In this document: positions 17,854 through 26,848 of the stretch, piece by piece
Layout of the letters: each line of letters begins with the position of its first letter
Position numbering within the stretch: position 1 is the stretch's first letter
Source of the DNA: Oceanihabitans sediminis
GTDB taxonomy: Bacteria; Bacteroidota; Bacteroidia; Flavobacteriales; Flavobacteriaceae
Length of the DNA stretch: 64,000 nucleotides
Assembly (NCBI RefSeq): GCF_003337215.1
Contig: NZ_QPIG01000003.1
Coordinates: 334,311-398,310, forward strand
Direction: 5' to 3'
The notes under the pieces: generated by a model
The model's input: only the letters and a program-made list of their open reading frames with translations
The model's database searches: none
What the model was told of the DNA's origin: nothing
Position numbers and translations under genes: made by a program

Positions 17854-18933
17854 TTAACCATAGTTTTCTCCAAAATTATCTTTTACTTCCTGAAGAACCT
17901 TTTTAATATCCTGTTCTTTTGTCTTCGGAAATATAAGCAAAACTTCGTCTTTATCTACAATAATATAATCTTGAATACCATCTACCACCACAATTTTATC
18001 TTTATTGGTGCGTATCATGTTTCCAGAAGCATCTTCGGTAATTGTTCTTGCATTAACTACAGCGTTTTGATTTTCGTCCTTTGGCAGTTTATCATATAAA
18101 CTTCCCCAGGTTCCTAAATCATTCCAATCGAAGGTTGCAGGTAATACAAAAACATTTTCAGATTTTTCCATAATGGCATAATCCACCGAAATATTTTCTG
18201 CTTTCGGATAGTTTTCTAAAATGAAATCTTCCTCAAGCTCTGAATTATACACCGAAAAACCTTGCGCAAATAAATCGTATAATTCTGGCTGTTTATTTTT
18301 AAATGCCTTCACAACACTTTCTGCACTCCACATAAAAATTCCAGCATTCCAAAGGAAATTTCCTCTTGCTATAAATTCTTTTGCCGTATTATAATCTGGT
18401 TTTTCCCTAAACTGATTTACTTCTTTTACCGCTACGCTGGCATCTTTATCAAACTCAATATAACCAAAGCCTGTATTTGGGAAAGTTGGCTGAATCCCTA
18501 GTGTCATTAAGGCATCGTTTTCTGCACAAAACTCAAATGCTTGATGTACGTTTTCAATAAATGCATTTTCGTCTTCAATCCAATGATCACTTGGTGCAAC
18601 AATCATTACTGCATCTTTATTTTCCTTCTGAATTTTTAACGAAGCATATAAAATACATGGTGCTGTGTTACGCATAGCTGGCTCTAAAACAAGCTGTCTA
18701 CTTGTTACTTGAGGCAACTGCTGAAGCACTAAATCATTATAGCGTTCATTGGTTAAAATGAATATATTTTCTTGCGGAATTATTTTTGCTAGTCGGTTAA
18801 AAGTCTTTTGTATAAGCGTTTCTCCTGTTCCTAACATATCGTGGAACTGCTTTGGGAATTCCTGCGTACTTACAGGCCAAAATCTAGATCCTACTCCACC
18901 TGCCATTAAAATGGCGTAATTGTTTTTATTCAT
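17854..18933 (-). CDS. manC: Mannose-1-phosphate guanylyltransferase
   Basis: A 359-aa cytosolic enzyme that makes GDP-mannose from mannose-1-phosphate and GTP for polysaccharides and glycan assembly. The nucleotidyltransferase signature MAGGVGSRFWPVS is at 10-22. PKQF follows, then the metal-binding VAPSDHWI (about 113-120) and FREKP. It lacks the C-terminal isomerase domain of bifunctional ManC/AlgA proteins (about 470 aa). DUF389 follows with a 2-nt gap. Confidence 0.93.
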   Translation of the reverse strand: MNKNNYAILMAGGVGSRFWPVSTQEFPKQFHDMLGTGETLIQKTFNRLAKIIPQENIFILTNERYNDLVLQQLPQVTSRQLVLEPAMRNTAPCILYASLKIQKENKDAVMIVAPSDHWIEDENAFIENVHQAFEFCAENDALMTLGIQPTFPNTGFGYIEFDKDASVAVKEVNQFREKPDYNTAKEFIARGNFLWNAGIFMWSAESVVKAFKNKQPELYDLFAQGFSVYNSELEEDFILENYPKAENISVDYAIMEKSENVFVLPATFDWNDLGTWGSLYDKLPKDENQNAVVNARTITEDASGNMIRTNKDKIVVVDGIQDYIIVDKDEVLLIFPKTKEQDIKKVLQEVKDNFGENYG

Positions 18934-18941
18934 ACTCTATC

Positions 18942-18961
18942 ATTCTTGCGAAGACAAGAAT
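18942..18961. repeat. REP-like short hairpin
   Basis: ATTCTTG (18942-18948) and CAAGAAT (18955-18961) form a perfect 7-bp stem around CGAAGA. The pattern resembles REP-like dispersed hairpins of the type ATTC-TGCGAAGGCA-GAAT seen between bacterial genes. Only one copy was noticed here. Confidence 0.4.
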
Positions 18962-19042
18962 TTATTTTATTAAAATGGATGATTCTCGATGAGATTTCCA
19001 CTTTACTCATTAATTTACTTACTATAAATATTTATTTCCTTA

Positions 19043-19660
19043 TTAGGAGATTTCTGCCTGCTTAGGAGTAACAATTTCCACCTCAGCATTCGGATTGAAA
19101 AGATACAACTTTCCTGTTTTAACCTCAACAGCTTCAAAACGTTTTACTCTTTTCTCTCCTTTCTTAAAAATCCTTCCGTTATACAACTTAAACGTACTGC
19201 CATAAGGAACTTCAAAAATAAAGGTTTTATCATTAGGTCCGTCTAATTCTTTTAACGCTAACGAAAGATTAACATCTGTATCACTACTTGCTTTTGGGTT
19301 TCTAAAGTGATTTGCTATTAAAGGTAATAATTGCTCAGGGAAAACCTTCGGGTTTATAAGCGGAAGCATTAACCGTTGAAAAGTATATTTCCATTCTTTT
19401 CCGTGGGGTTTTATAAACCTGCCATATTTTTCAAAAGCTTCAAAATGTGCAATCTCATGAATTAGGGTAATTAAAAACCTATAACTATTTAAGTTAGCAT
19501 TTATGGTAATTTGGTGTCTGTTATTAGGGAGTTTTCTATAATCTCCATGACGTGTTTTGCGTTCTTTCTTCACTTTTACCACCAAATCATCATGCTTTAG
19601 TAAGTCTAAAACATAAGGCACAGCCTGCTCTGGTATATAATTTTGAAGCGTTTTTTGCAT
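19043..19660 (-). CDS. SprT-like zinc metallopeptidase-domain protein
   Basis: A 205-aa protein with the SprT-like fold. The zinc-binding HEIAH is at about 67-71 in LIHEIAHFEAF, with the third ligand probably in KPHGKEW. The second half (about 120-205) is a lineage-specific beta-rich segment lacking the zinc ribbon of eukaryotic Spartan proteins. The substrate is unknown. It is divergent from the LETM1-like gene. Confidence 0.85.
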   Translation of the reverse strand: MQKTLQNYIPEQAVPYVLDLLKHDDLVVKVKKERKTRHGDYRKLPNNRHQITINANLNSYRFLITLIHEIAHFEAFEKYGRFIKPHGKEWKYTFQRLMLPLINPKVFPEQLLPLIANHFRNPKASSDTDVNLSLALKELDGPNDKTFIFEVPYGSTFKLYNGRIFKKGEKRVKRFEAVEVKTGKLYLFNPNAEVEIVTPKQAEIS

Positions 19661-19828
19661 AAGACAAAAATAGCAGAAATTTTCTAATAGATTCAGTAAA
19701 ATACTACTAACCTTTAGCTTATGATTTTAGTTTTTATAACAACATCTATTTTTTAACAGGTATAATCTTTTACATATAGTTTTCTTTATCAGAAACAATT
19801 ATATTTACAGCATTCTAATTAATAAACC

Positions 19829-21004
19829 ATGAACCCATCTGCAAACGGTTGGATAAATAAGTTACTTAACACCTTAGAAGGTAATGAAACTATTCAGGAA
19901 ACTTCTATTAGTGACTTTTTTATTGCCTTACGTGAAAGTGGATTTATTTATGGAAACAATGTAGCTATTGTTCAAAATTTAATTGAGAATATTGACTATA
20001 CCAGTGAAGAGATTTGTAAAATAAATTTATTTCTTTCTTTATATTTTTCGCATCAAAAGCTTCATTCATCGGAAGACTTTGTAGATTCTGTGATAGACTT
20101 TTACACTAAAATTGAAGAATATAAAACTTCTTTTTTCCGGGAACTACTTGGAGAAAAAAAATCTCCAGGTTTACTAGAGAAGATTATTCATAAACGTGTT
20201 TTAATTGACGACAATCTACTATCTAAGAGCTTCAATTATTTTATTACCAATGCACTTTTATACATTGATGTTCTTGCTTATAAACACTATTTAAAGAACA
20301 AAACAATCACTAAAGACTATATCAAGAATATAGAATCCTCTTTAGAAACCATTGTTTTATCTGTTTTAAATTCGAAACAAACCAAAACAGATTATGACCA
20401 TAGTTTAATTAAGTTGTTTGAACAATCACTTCGCTACCAAAAGAAATATGATAGCACGTATCAAGAGGCAATTTCGTTTATTAATAGCGAACTAGAAGCC
20501 CAATATATTTTAGACATGGCTTGCATGGCTACCTGGACAGATGCCGAAATTGATAAAAAAGAACAGGTTTTCTTAAATAAGTTGGGTACAGACTTACACC
20601 TAAATGAGGAAAAAATAAATGAATCGGTTCAAGCAATCACCAAGTTTTTCCACAACTATAAAGACCAAATTTTATTACTAGGCTCGAAAAATATTGTAAA
20701 AACTTTTTACGATAACTCTAGTAGTATGGTAAGCAAGCTAATTTCTAGAAACAGTAAACGATTATATAAAGAATTATCTGAAAGTAAAGAATTGATGCTT
20801 CTTATTTCTCAGTCTACTGTTAGAGATTTAACAGAGGAAGAACAAAAAAAAGTACAAGCACAGTTATTAGATATTTTTAAATCGATACCAAGTCTTGCTA
20901 TTTTCATGCTACCTGGAGGTGCTTTATTACTACCATTGGTGATAAAATTTATTCCAAAACTTCTACCAAGTGCTTTTGATGACAACAGAATTGAAGAAGA
21001 TTAA
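19829..21004 (+). CDS. LETM1-related protein
   Basis: A 391-aa protein carrying a LETM1-like C-terminus: STVRDLTEEEQKKVQAQL leading into the hydrophobic SLAIFMLPGGALLLPLVIKFIPKLLPSAF region (about 355-383, hydrophobic hairpin). The N-terminal 240 residues are helical with no recognised motif; the middle (MACMATWTDAEIDKKEQ) resembles a TerB-like helix pair. Flavobacterial homologues are commonly labelled LETM1-related biofilm-associated. Function is unproven. It is a single gene with its own upstream region. Confidence 0.75.
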   Translation: MNPSANGWINKLLNTLEGNETIQETSISDFFIALRESGFIYGNNVAIVQNLIENIDYTSEEICKINLFLSLYFSHQKLHSSEDFVDSVIDFYTKIEEYKTSFFRELLGEKKSPGLLEKIIHKRVLIDDNLLSKSFNYFITNALLYIDVLAYKHYLKNKTITKDYIKNIESSLETIVLSVLNSKQTKTDYDHSLIKLFEQSLRYQKKYDSTYQEAISFINSELEAQYILDMACMATWTDAEIDKKEQVFLNKLGTDLHLNEEKINESVQAITKFFHNYKDQILLLGSKNIVKTFYDNSSSMVSKLISRNSKRLYKELSESKELMLLISQSTVRDLTEEEQKKVQAQLLDIFKSIPSLAIFMLPGGALLLPLVIKFIPKLLPSAFDDNRIEED

Positions 21005-21026
21005 TCACATCCCCTTCAGCAACTTA

Positions 21027-21776
21027 TTAATCTTGTAATTTAAACATAATTGGAATAGAGTATGGTACACTCACTGCTCTATCTCGCTGTCTTCCGGGAG
21101 TCATTTTAGGTAATTCGCTTATAATTCTGTTTGCTTCTTTTTCTAGAGACTTATCTGGACCTCTGGTTTTAATATTCACCACATTCCCATTAGCATCTAC
21201 AATAAACATCACATACACCCTACCTTGAATTCCTAAGTCTTGCGCATTGGAAGGGTATTTAAACGTCTTTTTTATATGCTCTAGGACTTTGTCGTTAAAA
21301 CACTTTTTAAGTTGTTCTTTAGTGCCAGTACATCCTGGAAAGACAGGAACACTTTCTACAATCGCAAAGGGTACTTCTGTTTCTTCTTCTATCTCCTCGA
21401 CAACTTCAACATCTTCTGCTTTTACAACATCTACAACCCTTTCTTCTACGTATTCCTCCTGACTAGTTTCGGAACTTTCAATAAGCGTTTCAACCACATC
21501 TACTTTATCATCTACAACGATAATTTCTTCTGGAGCTGCAAGAACAACAGGTGGTGGCGGTGGAGGTGGCGGGGGTGTATTTATATTTATTATAGGAATA
21601 TCTTCTTCTAATTCCTGTTCAATATCAACAATTTCTTCTTCTACAAGCCCTTTGTCGTAGGTTTTATATTCAATAGCTTTCCAAGCAAACAATAGCATGA
21701 TATTTAATCCTATAAGAAAATAAATAGTGCTGTTTCTGCCAACATCAATTTTAGGATTTTTCTTTAGTCTCATCAC
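21027..21776 (-). CDS. TonB-like energy transducer
   Basis: A 249-aa periplasm-spanning protein that passes proton-motive energy from ExbB-ExbD to outer-membrane TonB-dependent receptors. The N-terminal anchor is at about 17-33, then an acidic stretch, a run of eight prolines (about 68-75) and a Glu/Val-rich spacer. The TonB C-terminal domain (about 145-249) begins VFPGC and includes GIQGRVYVMFIVDANGNV and PKMTPGRQRDRAVSVPY. No exbB/exbD is adjacent. The C-terminal domain is of the same type as that of the longer TonB gene at 56509-57672. Confidence 0.88.
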   Translation of the reverse strand: MMRLKKNPKIDVGRNSTIYFLIGLNIMLLFAWKAIEYKTYDKGLVEEEIVDIEQELEEDIPIININTPPPPPPPPPVVLAAPEEIIVVDDKVDVVETLIESSETSQEEYVEERVVDVVKAEDVEVVEEIEEETEVPFAIVESVPVFPGCTGTKEQLKKCFNDKVLEHIKKTFKYPSNAQDLGIQGRVYVMFIVDANGNVVNIKTRGPDKSLEKEANRIISELPKMTPGRQRDRAVSVPYSIPIMFKLQD

Positions 21777-21970
21777 GTTATTATTAATAGTATTTAATTT
21801 ACTACTTTTTTAAATAATAAACTATGATTTTAACTAAAATAAACTACTTAACAAACTAACTACTAGACAATTAAAACAAACACATATTCATACATCTAAA
21901 CTAAAAGTATAAAAGACCCCGTATGAAGTAGCATCAAATAAAAAGGTTTAAACTTCTTATATAGCAATAA

Positions 21971-21994
21971 AAATTCCCGCTATTGCGGGAATTT
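21971..21994 (-). terminator. Terminator of guaB
   Basis: AAATTCCCGC (21971-21980) and GCGGGAATTT (21985-21994) form a perfect 10-bp stem with a TATT loop. On the minus strand it follows the guaB stop by 3 nt and is followed by T residues. The rest of the gap to the TonB gene (21777-21970) shows nothing clear. Confidence 0.8.
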
Positions 21995-21997
21995 ATA

Positions 21998-23470
21998 TCA
22001 TCTAGAATAATTTGGTGATTCTTTTGTAATGGTGACATCATGTGGGTGACTCTCATTGATTCCGGAAGCAGTTATTTTTACAAACTGACCTGTTTCTTTA
22101 AGCGTTTCCACATCTTTTGCTCCGCAGTACCCCATTCCTGCACGTAAACCTCCTACAAACTGGTGAATACTTTCAACCAATTCTCCTTTATAAGCTACAC
22201 GTCCAACAATTCCTTCTGGAACTAATTTTTTAATATCATCTTCTACATCTTGGAAGTATCTGTCTTTAGATCCTTGTTTCATAGCTTCCACAGAACCCAT
22301 TCCTCTATAAGACTTGTATTTTCTTCCTTCGTATATAATTGTTTCTCCTGGTGATTCTTTAGTACCTGCAAGAAGCGAACCTAACATTACGGTATCTGCT
22401 CCTGCTGCAATAGCTTTAGGAATATCTCCTGTATAACGAATTCCTCCGTCTGCAATAACAGGAACTCCAGAACCTTTAATTGCTGCTGCTACTTCTAATA
22501 CTGCAGAAAATTGCGGAAATCCTACTCCTGCTACAACACGAGTTGTACAAATGGATCCAGGACCGATTCCTACTTTTACCGCATCTGCTCCAGCTTCTAC
22601 TAAATATTTAGCCGCTGCAGCTGTTGCTATATTTCCAACAATTACATCTAATTGTGGGAATTTCTTTTTAACTTCTTTTAAAACGGTTACCACACCTTTT
22701 GTGTGTCCGTGAGCAGTATCAATAATAACTGCATCTACACCAGAATTCACTAAAGCTTCCGCACGATCTACAGCATCTGCAGTAACACCTATTGCCGCAG
22801 CAACTCGTAATCTTCCGAAAGAATCTTTATTTGAAATTGGTTTCTGGGTAAGTTTTGTAATATCTCTAAAGGTAATTAAACCTGCTAGTTTATAGTTTTC
22901 GCCAACAATAAGTAGTTTTTCAATTTTATGTTGGTTTAAAATGCCTTCTGCGTCTTGTAAGGAAGTTCCAACTGGAGCAGTTACTAGGTTTTCGCTAGTC
23001 ATTACTTCAACAATTGGTCTAGAGTTTACTTTTTCAAAACGTAAATCTCTGTTTGTAACAATTCCTTTTAAAGTTCCGTTTGCATCTACTATTGGAATTC
23101 CTCCAATACTATGCTCTGCCATATTTTGCTTAGCATCTAGTACGGTTGCATCTGTAGTTAATGTTACAGGATCTGTTATCATACCACTTTCTGCTCGTTT
23201 TACTTTACGTACTTCGTTGGCTTGTTGTGCAATAGTCATGTTTTTATGTAAAACACCTATTCCTCCTTCTCTAGCAATAGCAATTGCCATAGCACTTTCT
23301 GTAACAGTATCCATCGCTGCAGAAATAATTGGAATGTTAAGGGTGATGTTACGTGTAAACTTTGTTTGAATGTTGACTTCGCGTGGTAAGACTTCGGAAA
23401 ATGCTGGAACTAATAGTACGTCATCGTATGTTAATCCTTCTCCTACAATTTTGTTTTCGTGTGCTGTCAT
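21998..23470 (-). CDS. guaB: IMP dehydrogenase
   Basis: A 490-aa enzyme that oxidises IMP to XMP with NAD, the committed step of GMP synthesis. The TIM barrel is interrupted by a CBS-domain pair (about 95-210). The catalytic loop [11 protein letters not shown] contains the active-site Cys (near residue 305), and the flap carries YRGMGS. Length equals the normal bacterial enzyme. The -7 element TAAATTTG lies at 23503-23496 on the minus strand. Confidence 0.96.
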   Translation of the reverse strand: MTAHENKIVGEGLTYDDVLLVPAFSEVLPREVNIQTKFTRNITLNIPIISAAMDTVTESAMAIAIAREGGIGVLHKNMTIAQQANEVRKVKRAESGMITDPVTLTTDATVLDAKQNMAEHSIGGIPIVDANGTLKGIVTNRDLRFEKVNSRPIVEVMTSENLVTAPVGTSLQDAEGILNQHKIEKLLIVGENYKLAGLITFRDITKLTQKPISNKDSFGRLRVAAAIGVTADAVDRAEALVNSGVDAVIIDTAHGHTKGVVTVLKEVKKKFPQLDVIVGNIATAAAAKYLVEAGADAVKVGIGPGSICTTRVVAGVGFPQFSAVLEVAAAIKGSGVPVIADGGIRYTGDIPKAIAAGADTVMLGSLLAGTKESPGETIIYEGRKYKSYRGMGSVEAMKQGSKDRYFQDVEDDIKKLVPEGIVGRVAYKGELVESIHQFVGGLRAGMGYCGAKDVETLKETGQFVKITASGINESHPHDVTITKESPNYSR

Positions 23471-23554
23471 GATGCAATTAAGGTATAATTGCAGGCAAAT
23501 TTACATTTTTTTTATTTTATATCTTTAAAAGAAATAATATATTTAATAAGTAAT

Positions 23555-24256
23555 CTAATAATTATTTTCACAATAGCTTCGCAGAATATTTAAAGCGTAC
23601 TCATAGCGGGTTCTAGCATTAGAAATATCTCCTTTAAATCTAATTTCTCTTGGAACCATCAAACTATAAAAGCCTTTTCCTTTTGCCATTCTTTCAATAG
23701 TGATCTTACTTCTCTCGTTTATAGTTTCATAAATAGGATACAGCCACTTTTCTTGTTCTAAATGAATGATATTGTCATCCCATTGTAAAGCTTCTTTTCC
23801 TTGTAATATTTCAGTAGAAAAATACAGCTCTTTCATTTTTGTAAAAGCAGCATCAAAAACTGTTTTATTTCCTTGTTTCGCATAGGCTTTTACTTTCTTG
23901 TCTGTAAAAAAATTAAACGGAAAGGATTTTATTAGCTTCAACTTATTTGCTATAAAATGAGCCATTTTGGGCCAAACTACTTCATGGCCTTTTTTCTCCA
24001 AGGAAGAATAATACCATTTATAAAAATCTCTTCTTTGTTTTATGGAAGTATATTCTTCTGGAAGGTTATTTTGAAGATTATAGATATTGGCTTGCTGCCA
24101 AACCTTGGTGTTTTGTTTTCTATCGGAACTTAACCAATCCCTTTCTGCTAAGGTAATTTGGTTTGTTTCTTTTTGATAATGTTGAAGACTTTTCCATTCC
24201 TTTGAAAAGGAAGAAATAGACAACAAACATAATATTCCGAAGAAAAATTGCTTCAT
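23555..24256 (-). CDS. Secreted protein of unknown function
   Basis: A 233-aa protein with a signal peptide (KQFFFGILCLLSISSFS, cleavage near 18). The mature part is basic and rich in Trp, Tyr and Lys (EWKSLQHYQKET, WLSSDRKQNTKVWQQANIYNL). I do not recognise a domain; from memory similar flavobacterial proteins carry misleading toxin-complex labels. It is the last gene of a set with an FMN-binding protein and a membrane protein (33-nt gap), which suggests an envelope role connected to them. Confidence 0.7.
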   Translation of the reverse strand: MKQFFFGILCLLSISSFSKEWKSLQHYQKETNQITLAERDWLSSDRKQNTKVWQQANIYNLQNNLPEEYTSIKQRRDFYKWYYSSLEKKGHEVVWPKMAHFIANKLKLIKSFPFNFFTDKKVKAYAKQGNKTVFDAAFTKMKELYFSTEILQGKEALQWDDNIIHLEQEKWLYPIYETINERSKITIERMAKGKGFYSLMVPREIRFKGDISNARTRYEYALNILRSYCENNY

Positions 24257-24289
24257 TATTGCGTTAATATGAAGCCTAAAGTACGAGAA

Positions 24290-24793
24290 TTATTTTTGAA
24301 GCGACTTATCGCCTACGAATAATTGATATAAAATAATAAGAATTGAAACGGTAAAAGTAAGCGTCATTAGTGCTCCTGAAAATGCGACAATATACTTCAT
24401 CCACAGAAAACCTTTCCATAACATAAAGATACCACCAAAAGTAAGAACCACCGAGATAAAAGGCTCTACCATTAAAAAGGTCTTTAATTTTCTTGATAAT
24501 TTTGTAGTGCTTAATAATAAACCTACCAAAAAGAAAATAATAGACATAGAAAGGATATGGTTATGCACTAGGGTAAGCATTTCCTTTTCACTTTTCTTAA
24601 ACTTCATTACAGTTGCTTCTTCATCTAGCTCATTCCCTAGATATTGTTCTTCGATGCCATTTGGGTTTGCTGAAGTTGTTTCATTAACAAATAAAAGTCC
24701 GGTAAAAAAACCAATGCTTAATACTACAACAAATGCAGCGATGAAAAGCTTTAACTCCTTTGGAAACGAAAATATCAAACCGTTTAATTGCAT
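24290..24793 (-). CDS. Four-helix membrane protein of unknown function
   Basis: A 167-aa protein with TM helices at about 14-35, 76-93, 107-126 and 131-158. A ~40-residue extracytoplasmic loop between TM1 and TM2 contains YLGNELDEEA and ends in VHNHILSMSIIFF, where two His residues open TM2 and could bind a metal or haem. Its start follows the stop of the FMN-binding protein gene with no gap, so the two are co-translated. Function unknown; an electron-transfer partner of the flavoprotein is an inference. Confidence 0.75.
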   Translation of the reverse strand: MQLNGLIFSFPKELKLFIAAFVVVLSIGFFTGLLFVNETTSANPNGIEEQYLGNELDEEATVMKFKKSEKEMLTLVHNHILSMSIIFFLVGLLLSTTKLSRKLKTFLMVEPFISVVLTFGGIFMLWKGFLWMKYIVAFSGALMTLTFTVSILIILYQLFVGDKSLQK

Positions 24794-25321
24794 TTACAGT
24801 AGCTGTTTTTTATGAAGTATTTTTAATGAAGCTAATAAGTTATTCATAGCATTAGTCATAGAGCGAACAGAAATTGTAGCTCCAGAAATTGCCATGATAT
24901 TATCGTTATAACGAAGCTCGTCATTCTGAGTTTTTCCTACAAATTGTTTTAACCATCGTTTGCTTCCTATTTCACCACCATAGTCTTCACGATAAATAAG
25001 GACTTTTGTTTTTAAAACAATTAAATCTTTATCTAATAAAACCAAATAATCAAATTCATCTGTTTTACTCGGAGCTTTAGCAACATAAGCATAGCCTAAA
25101 AGTTTTCCTTTACTTTTTATAGAGAATAAATTGTCTTCTCCAAAACTAGCAGGGAGTGTACTTGCTACATCTTTAGAGATAACTTTCGCTTTAAACTCAA
25201 AGGTTTCTAGATCAAAAACTTCTTTTATTTCTTTATCTACTTTCTTTTGTATGTTTTTTGGCAATCCGAAAGAAAGCATACTTAAAGAGACTAGTAATAA
25301 AAATATTTGTTTAAAATTCAT
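24794..25321 (-). CDS. FMN-binding domain protein
   Basis: A 175-aa exported protein with a signal peptide (about 1-18) and an FMN-binding domain like those of NqrC/RnfG. The motif ISGATISVRSM (about 144-154) is the S-G-A-T site where the Thr hydroxyl is covalently linked to FMN phosphate by an ApbE-type flavin transferase. ApbE is not in the window. It lies between a porin and a four-helix membrane protein on the same strand. A -7 element TATTTTTG (25333-25326) ends 4 nt before its ATG. Confidence 0.85.
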   Translation of the reverse strand: MNFKQIFLLLVSLSMLSFGLPKNIQKKVDKEIKEVFDLETFEFKAKVISKDVASTLPASFGEDNLFSIKSKGKLLGYAYVAKAPSKTDEFDYLVLLDKDLIVLKTKVLIYREDYGGEIGSKRWLKQFVGKTQNDELRYNDNIMAISGATISVRSMTNAMNNLLASLKILHKKQLL

Positions 25322-25375
25322 AGTGCAAAAATATTGTATTTATTCGCATTTATCATGCCATAATCACTAAAATAA

Positions 25376-25419
25376 CTAATAGCTAAAGTAAAAAACATTG
25401 CTTTTTCTTTAGCTATTAG
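25376..25419 (-). terminator. Hairpin between porin and FMN-protein genes
   Basis: A perfect 13-bp inverted repeat, CTAATAGCTAAAG (25376-25388) and CTTTAGCTATTAG (25407-25419), with an 18-nt loop. On the minus strand the following TTATTTTAG is only weakly T-rich, so it may be a partial terminator or a processing/stability hairpin that lowers expression of the downstream genes relative to the porin. Confidence 0.55.
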
Positions 25420-25476
25420 TTTGACTAAAACATTCGGTTCTTTCCGAAGGTAGTTAACTAAGACGTTTGTCTTGTA

Positions 25477-26640
25477 TTAAAACCAAACTCCAAAACCTAT
25501 ATTTAACTGACCTTTAGCATCATTACCAACTGCTTTATTATCTAATATTTGGTAATCTGCTTTAACAACTGCTCCGTTAGCAATATGGTAACTTAAACCA
25601 GCAGTTATTTCTTGTCTATTATAACCTAAGTTTCTAGTAATATTAGCATCTTTTGTTCCTGCATGTGTATCATATTCTTCATAACGAACAAATGCATCTA
25701 GTTTCTGCTCTTTAGATAATGGTAAAAGGTTATAAGCTGCTTCTGCATACCAACCTCTTAATTCGCTACCTAAATCTGCATCATATAAATCATTATACTC
25801 ATCTGCATCACTAATTAAAGCATGAATATATTGTCCTCTAGCTGAAAAACGTTGGTTGATATAACGAGCATCTAATCCAAACATAGAAATACCTACATCT
25901 GCACCGTCAATGTCTTGCACATCATCTTCTGCTTGCGTTCTTCCGAAGTATCCAGAAAGTCCTAAACGTAAACCTGAAATACCGTAATAATCTACTTTAG
26001 CAGAAAGGTTTGGTGTATTAACTGTAGACTCTGCTCCTTTTTGACGTCCGTTACGTAATCCGTTTTTACCTCCTAAAGTTTTGTCTCCGTTTAATGAAGT
26101 AAAGCCATTAAAGATATACGCTTGGTAACGTAAAGATGCTTCATTGTATTTTCCTGTTACACCAACTCCAATTTCTCTCCAAGTTGTAGGAACAATACTT
26201 TTATCCATATTAGGACGCTCCACACCATTGTAGGTTGTTGGCTCATGGTATTCGTTTATAATTCCCATAGGAACTAACATTAAACCTCCACGAATATTTA
26301 ACCTATCGTTTAAGCTATAGTTTAAGAAAGCTTGCTCAACGTAAAGTTCCTTTACGTGTTCGTACTCTATTTCTGTAACAAACTGTACTTTATCACTAAA
26401 TTTATAACCTAAAAGCATCACTAAACGGTGAACATCTAAATTTCCGTTTGCACCTTCTGGTTGGTTATAATCTACTTGTGCATAACCTCCAACTGTAATT
26501 CCTTTAGACGCATTTCCATTAAGAATGTTTTGAAGTGCGTTATCTTGATTGTTTTGTGTTGCTGTAGTGTCTTGAGCCACTGTTTGCGAAAATGCTACGA
26601 TAGAACATAACATTAAAATGGGAAGTAATAGTTTTTTCAT
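25477..26640 (-). CDS. Outer-membrane porin (phosphate-selective O/P-like)
   Basis: A 387-aa outer-membrane beta-barrel. The signal peptide ends near SFSQ (about 18). A linker with Gln/Asn repeats leads into the barrel, which starts ITVGGYAQVDYN and has alternating amphipathic strands with short turns (GYKFSDKVQFVTEIEYEHV). It ends IGFGVWF, with the terminal aromatic typical of OMPs. It fits the OprO/P-like family, but phosphate selectivity cannot be assumed. The promoter is flanked by two Fur-like palindromes, suggesting iron control. The FMN-binding protein gene follows on the same strand. Confidence 0.85.
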   Translation of the reverse strand: MKKLLLPILMLCSIVAFSQTVAQDTTATQNNQDNALQNILNGNASKGITVGGYAQVDYNQPEGANGNLDVHRLVMLLGYKFSDKVQFVTEIEYEHVKELYVEQAFLNYSLNDRLNIRGGLMLVPMGIINEYHEPTTYNGVERPNMDKSIVPTTWREIGVGVTGKYNEASLRYQAYIFNGFTSLNGDKTLGGKNGLRNGRQKGAESTVNTPNLSAKVDYYGISGLRLGLSGYFGRTQAEDDVQDIDGADVGISMFGLDARYINQRFSARGQYIHALISDADEYNDLYDADLGSELRGWYAEAAYNLLPLSKEQKLDAFVRYEEYDTHAGTKDANITRNLGYNRQEITAGLSYHIANGAVVKADYQILDNKAVGNDAKGQLNIGFGVWF

Positions 26641-26652
26641 TTTACCTTATTG

Positions 26653-26675
26653 TTATTTAGACTTGATATAAATAA
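26653..26675. promoter_or_regulatory. Fur-like palindrome in the porin leader
   Basis: TTATTTA (26653-26659), 9 nt, TAAATAA (26669-26675), with GAC following the first arm. It lies between the porin promoter and its ATG. The architecture equals that of the box at 26726-26748 and resembles TTTAGA-centred Fur boxes of Bacteroidetes. Confidence 0.55.
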
Positions 26676-26692
26676 TTAATTGTTTGCGGGTG

Positions 26693-26723
26693 CAAAAGTA
26701 AAAACGATTATCACTTACACAAA
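26693..26723 (-). promoter_or_regulatory. Promoter of the porin gene
   Basis: On the minus strand TTTG (26723-26720), 19 nt and TACTTTTG (26700-26693) match the Bacteroidetes consensus TTTG-N19-TAnnTTTG exactly. The leader to the ATG is about 50 nt. Confidence 0.75.
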
Positions 26724-26725
26724 TT

Positions 26726-26748
26726 TTATTTAGATTTATTTTAAATAA
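26726..26748. promoter_or_regulatory. Fur-like palindrome upstream of the porin promoter
   Basis: TTATTTA (26726-26732), 9 nt starting GAT, TAAATAA (26742-26748). It abuts the -33 element and is the second copy of the 7-9-7 palindrome found in the leader. Confidence 0.55.
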
Positions 26749-26848
26749 AATTTAAAATAAAATAAAAAACACTAATATTTAAGCATTTACAATATGTTAA
26801 AATTGAAATGAAAAATAGAAACTATAAATAAGTACGGAAAAAACCTAT

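Noticed and set aside
21791..21816. TATTTA...TAAATA arms upstream of the TonB gene as a Fur box
   Set aside because: The spacing is 14 nt rather than 9 and the GA after the first arm is missing.
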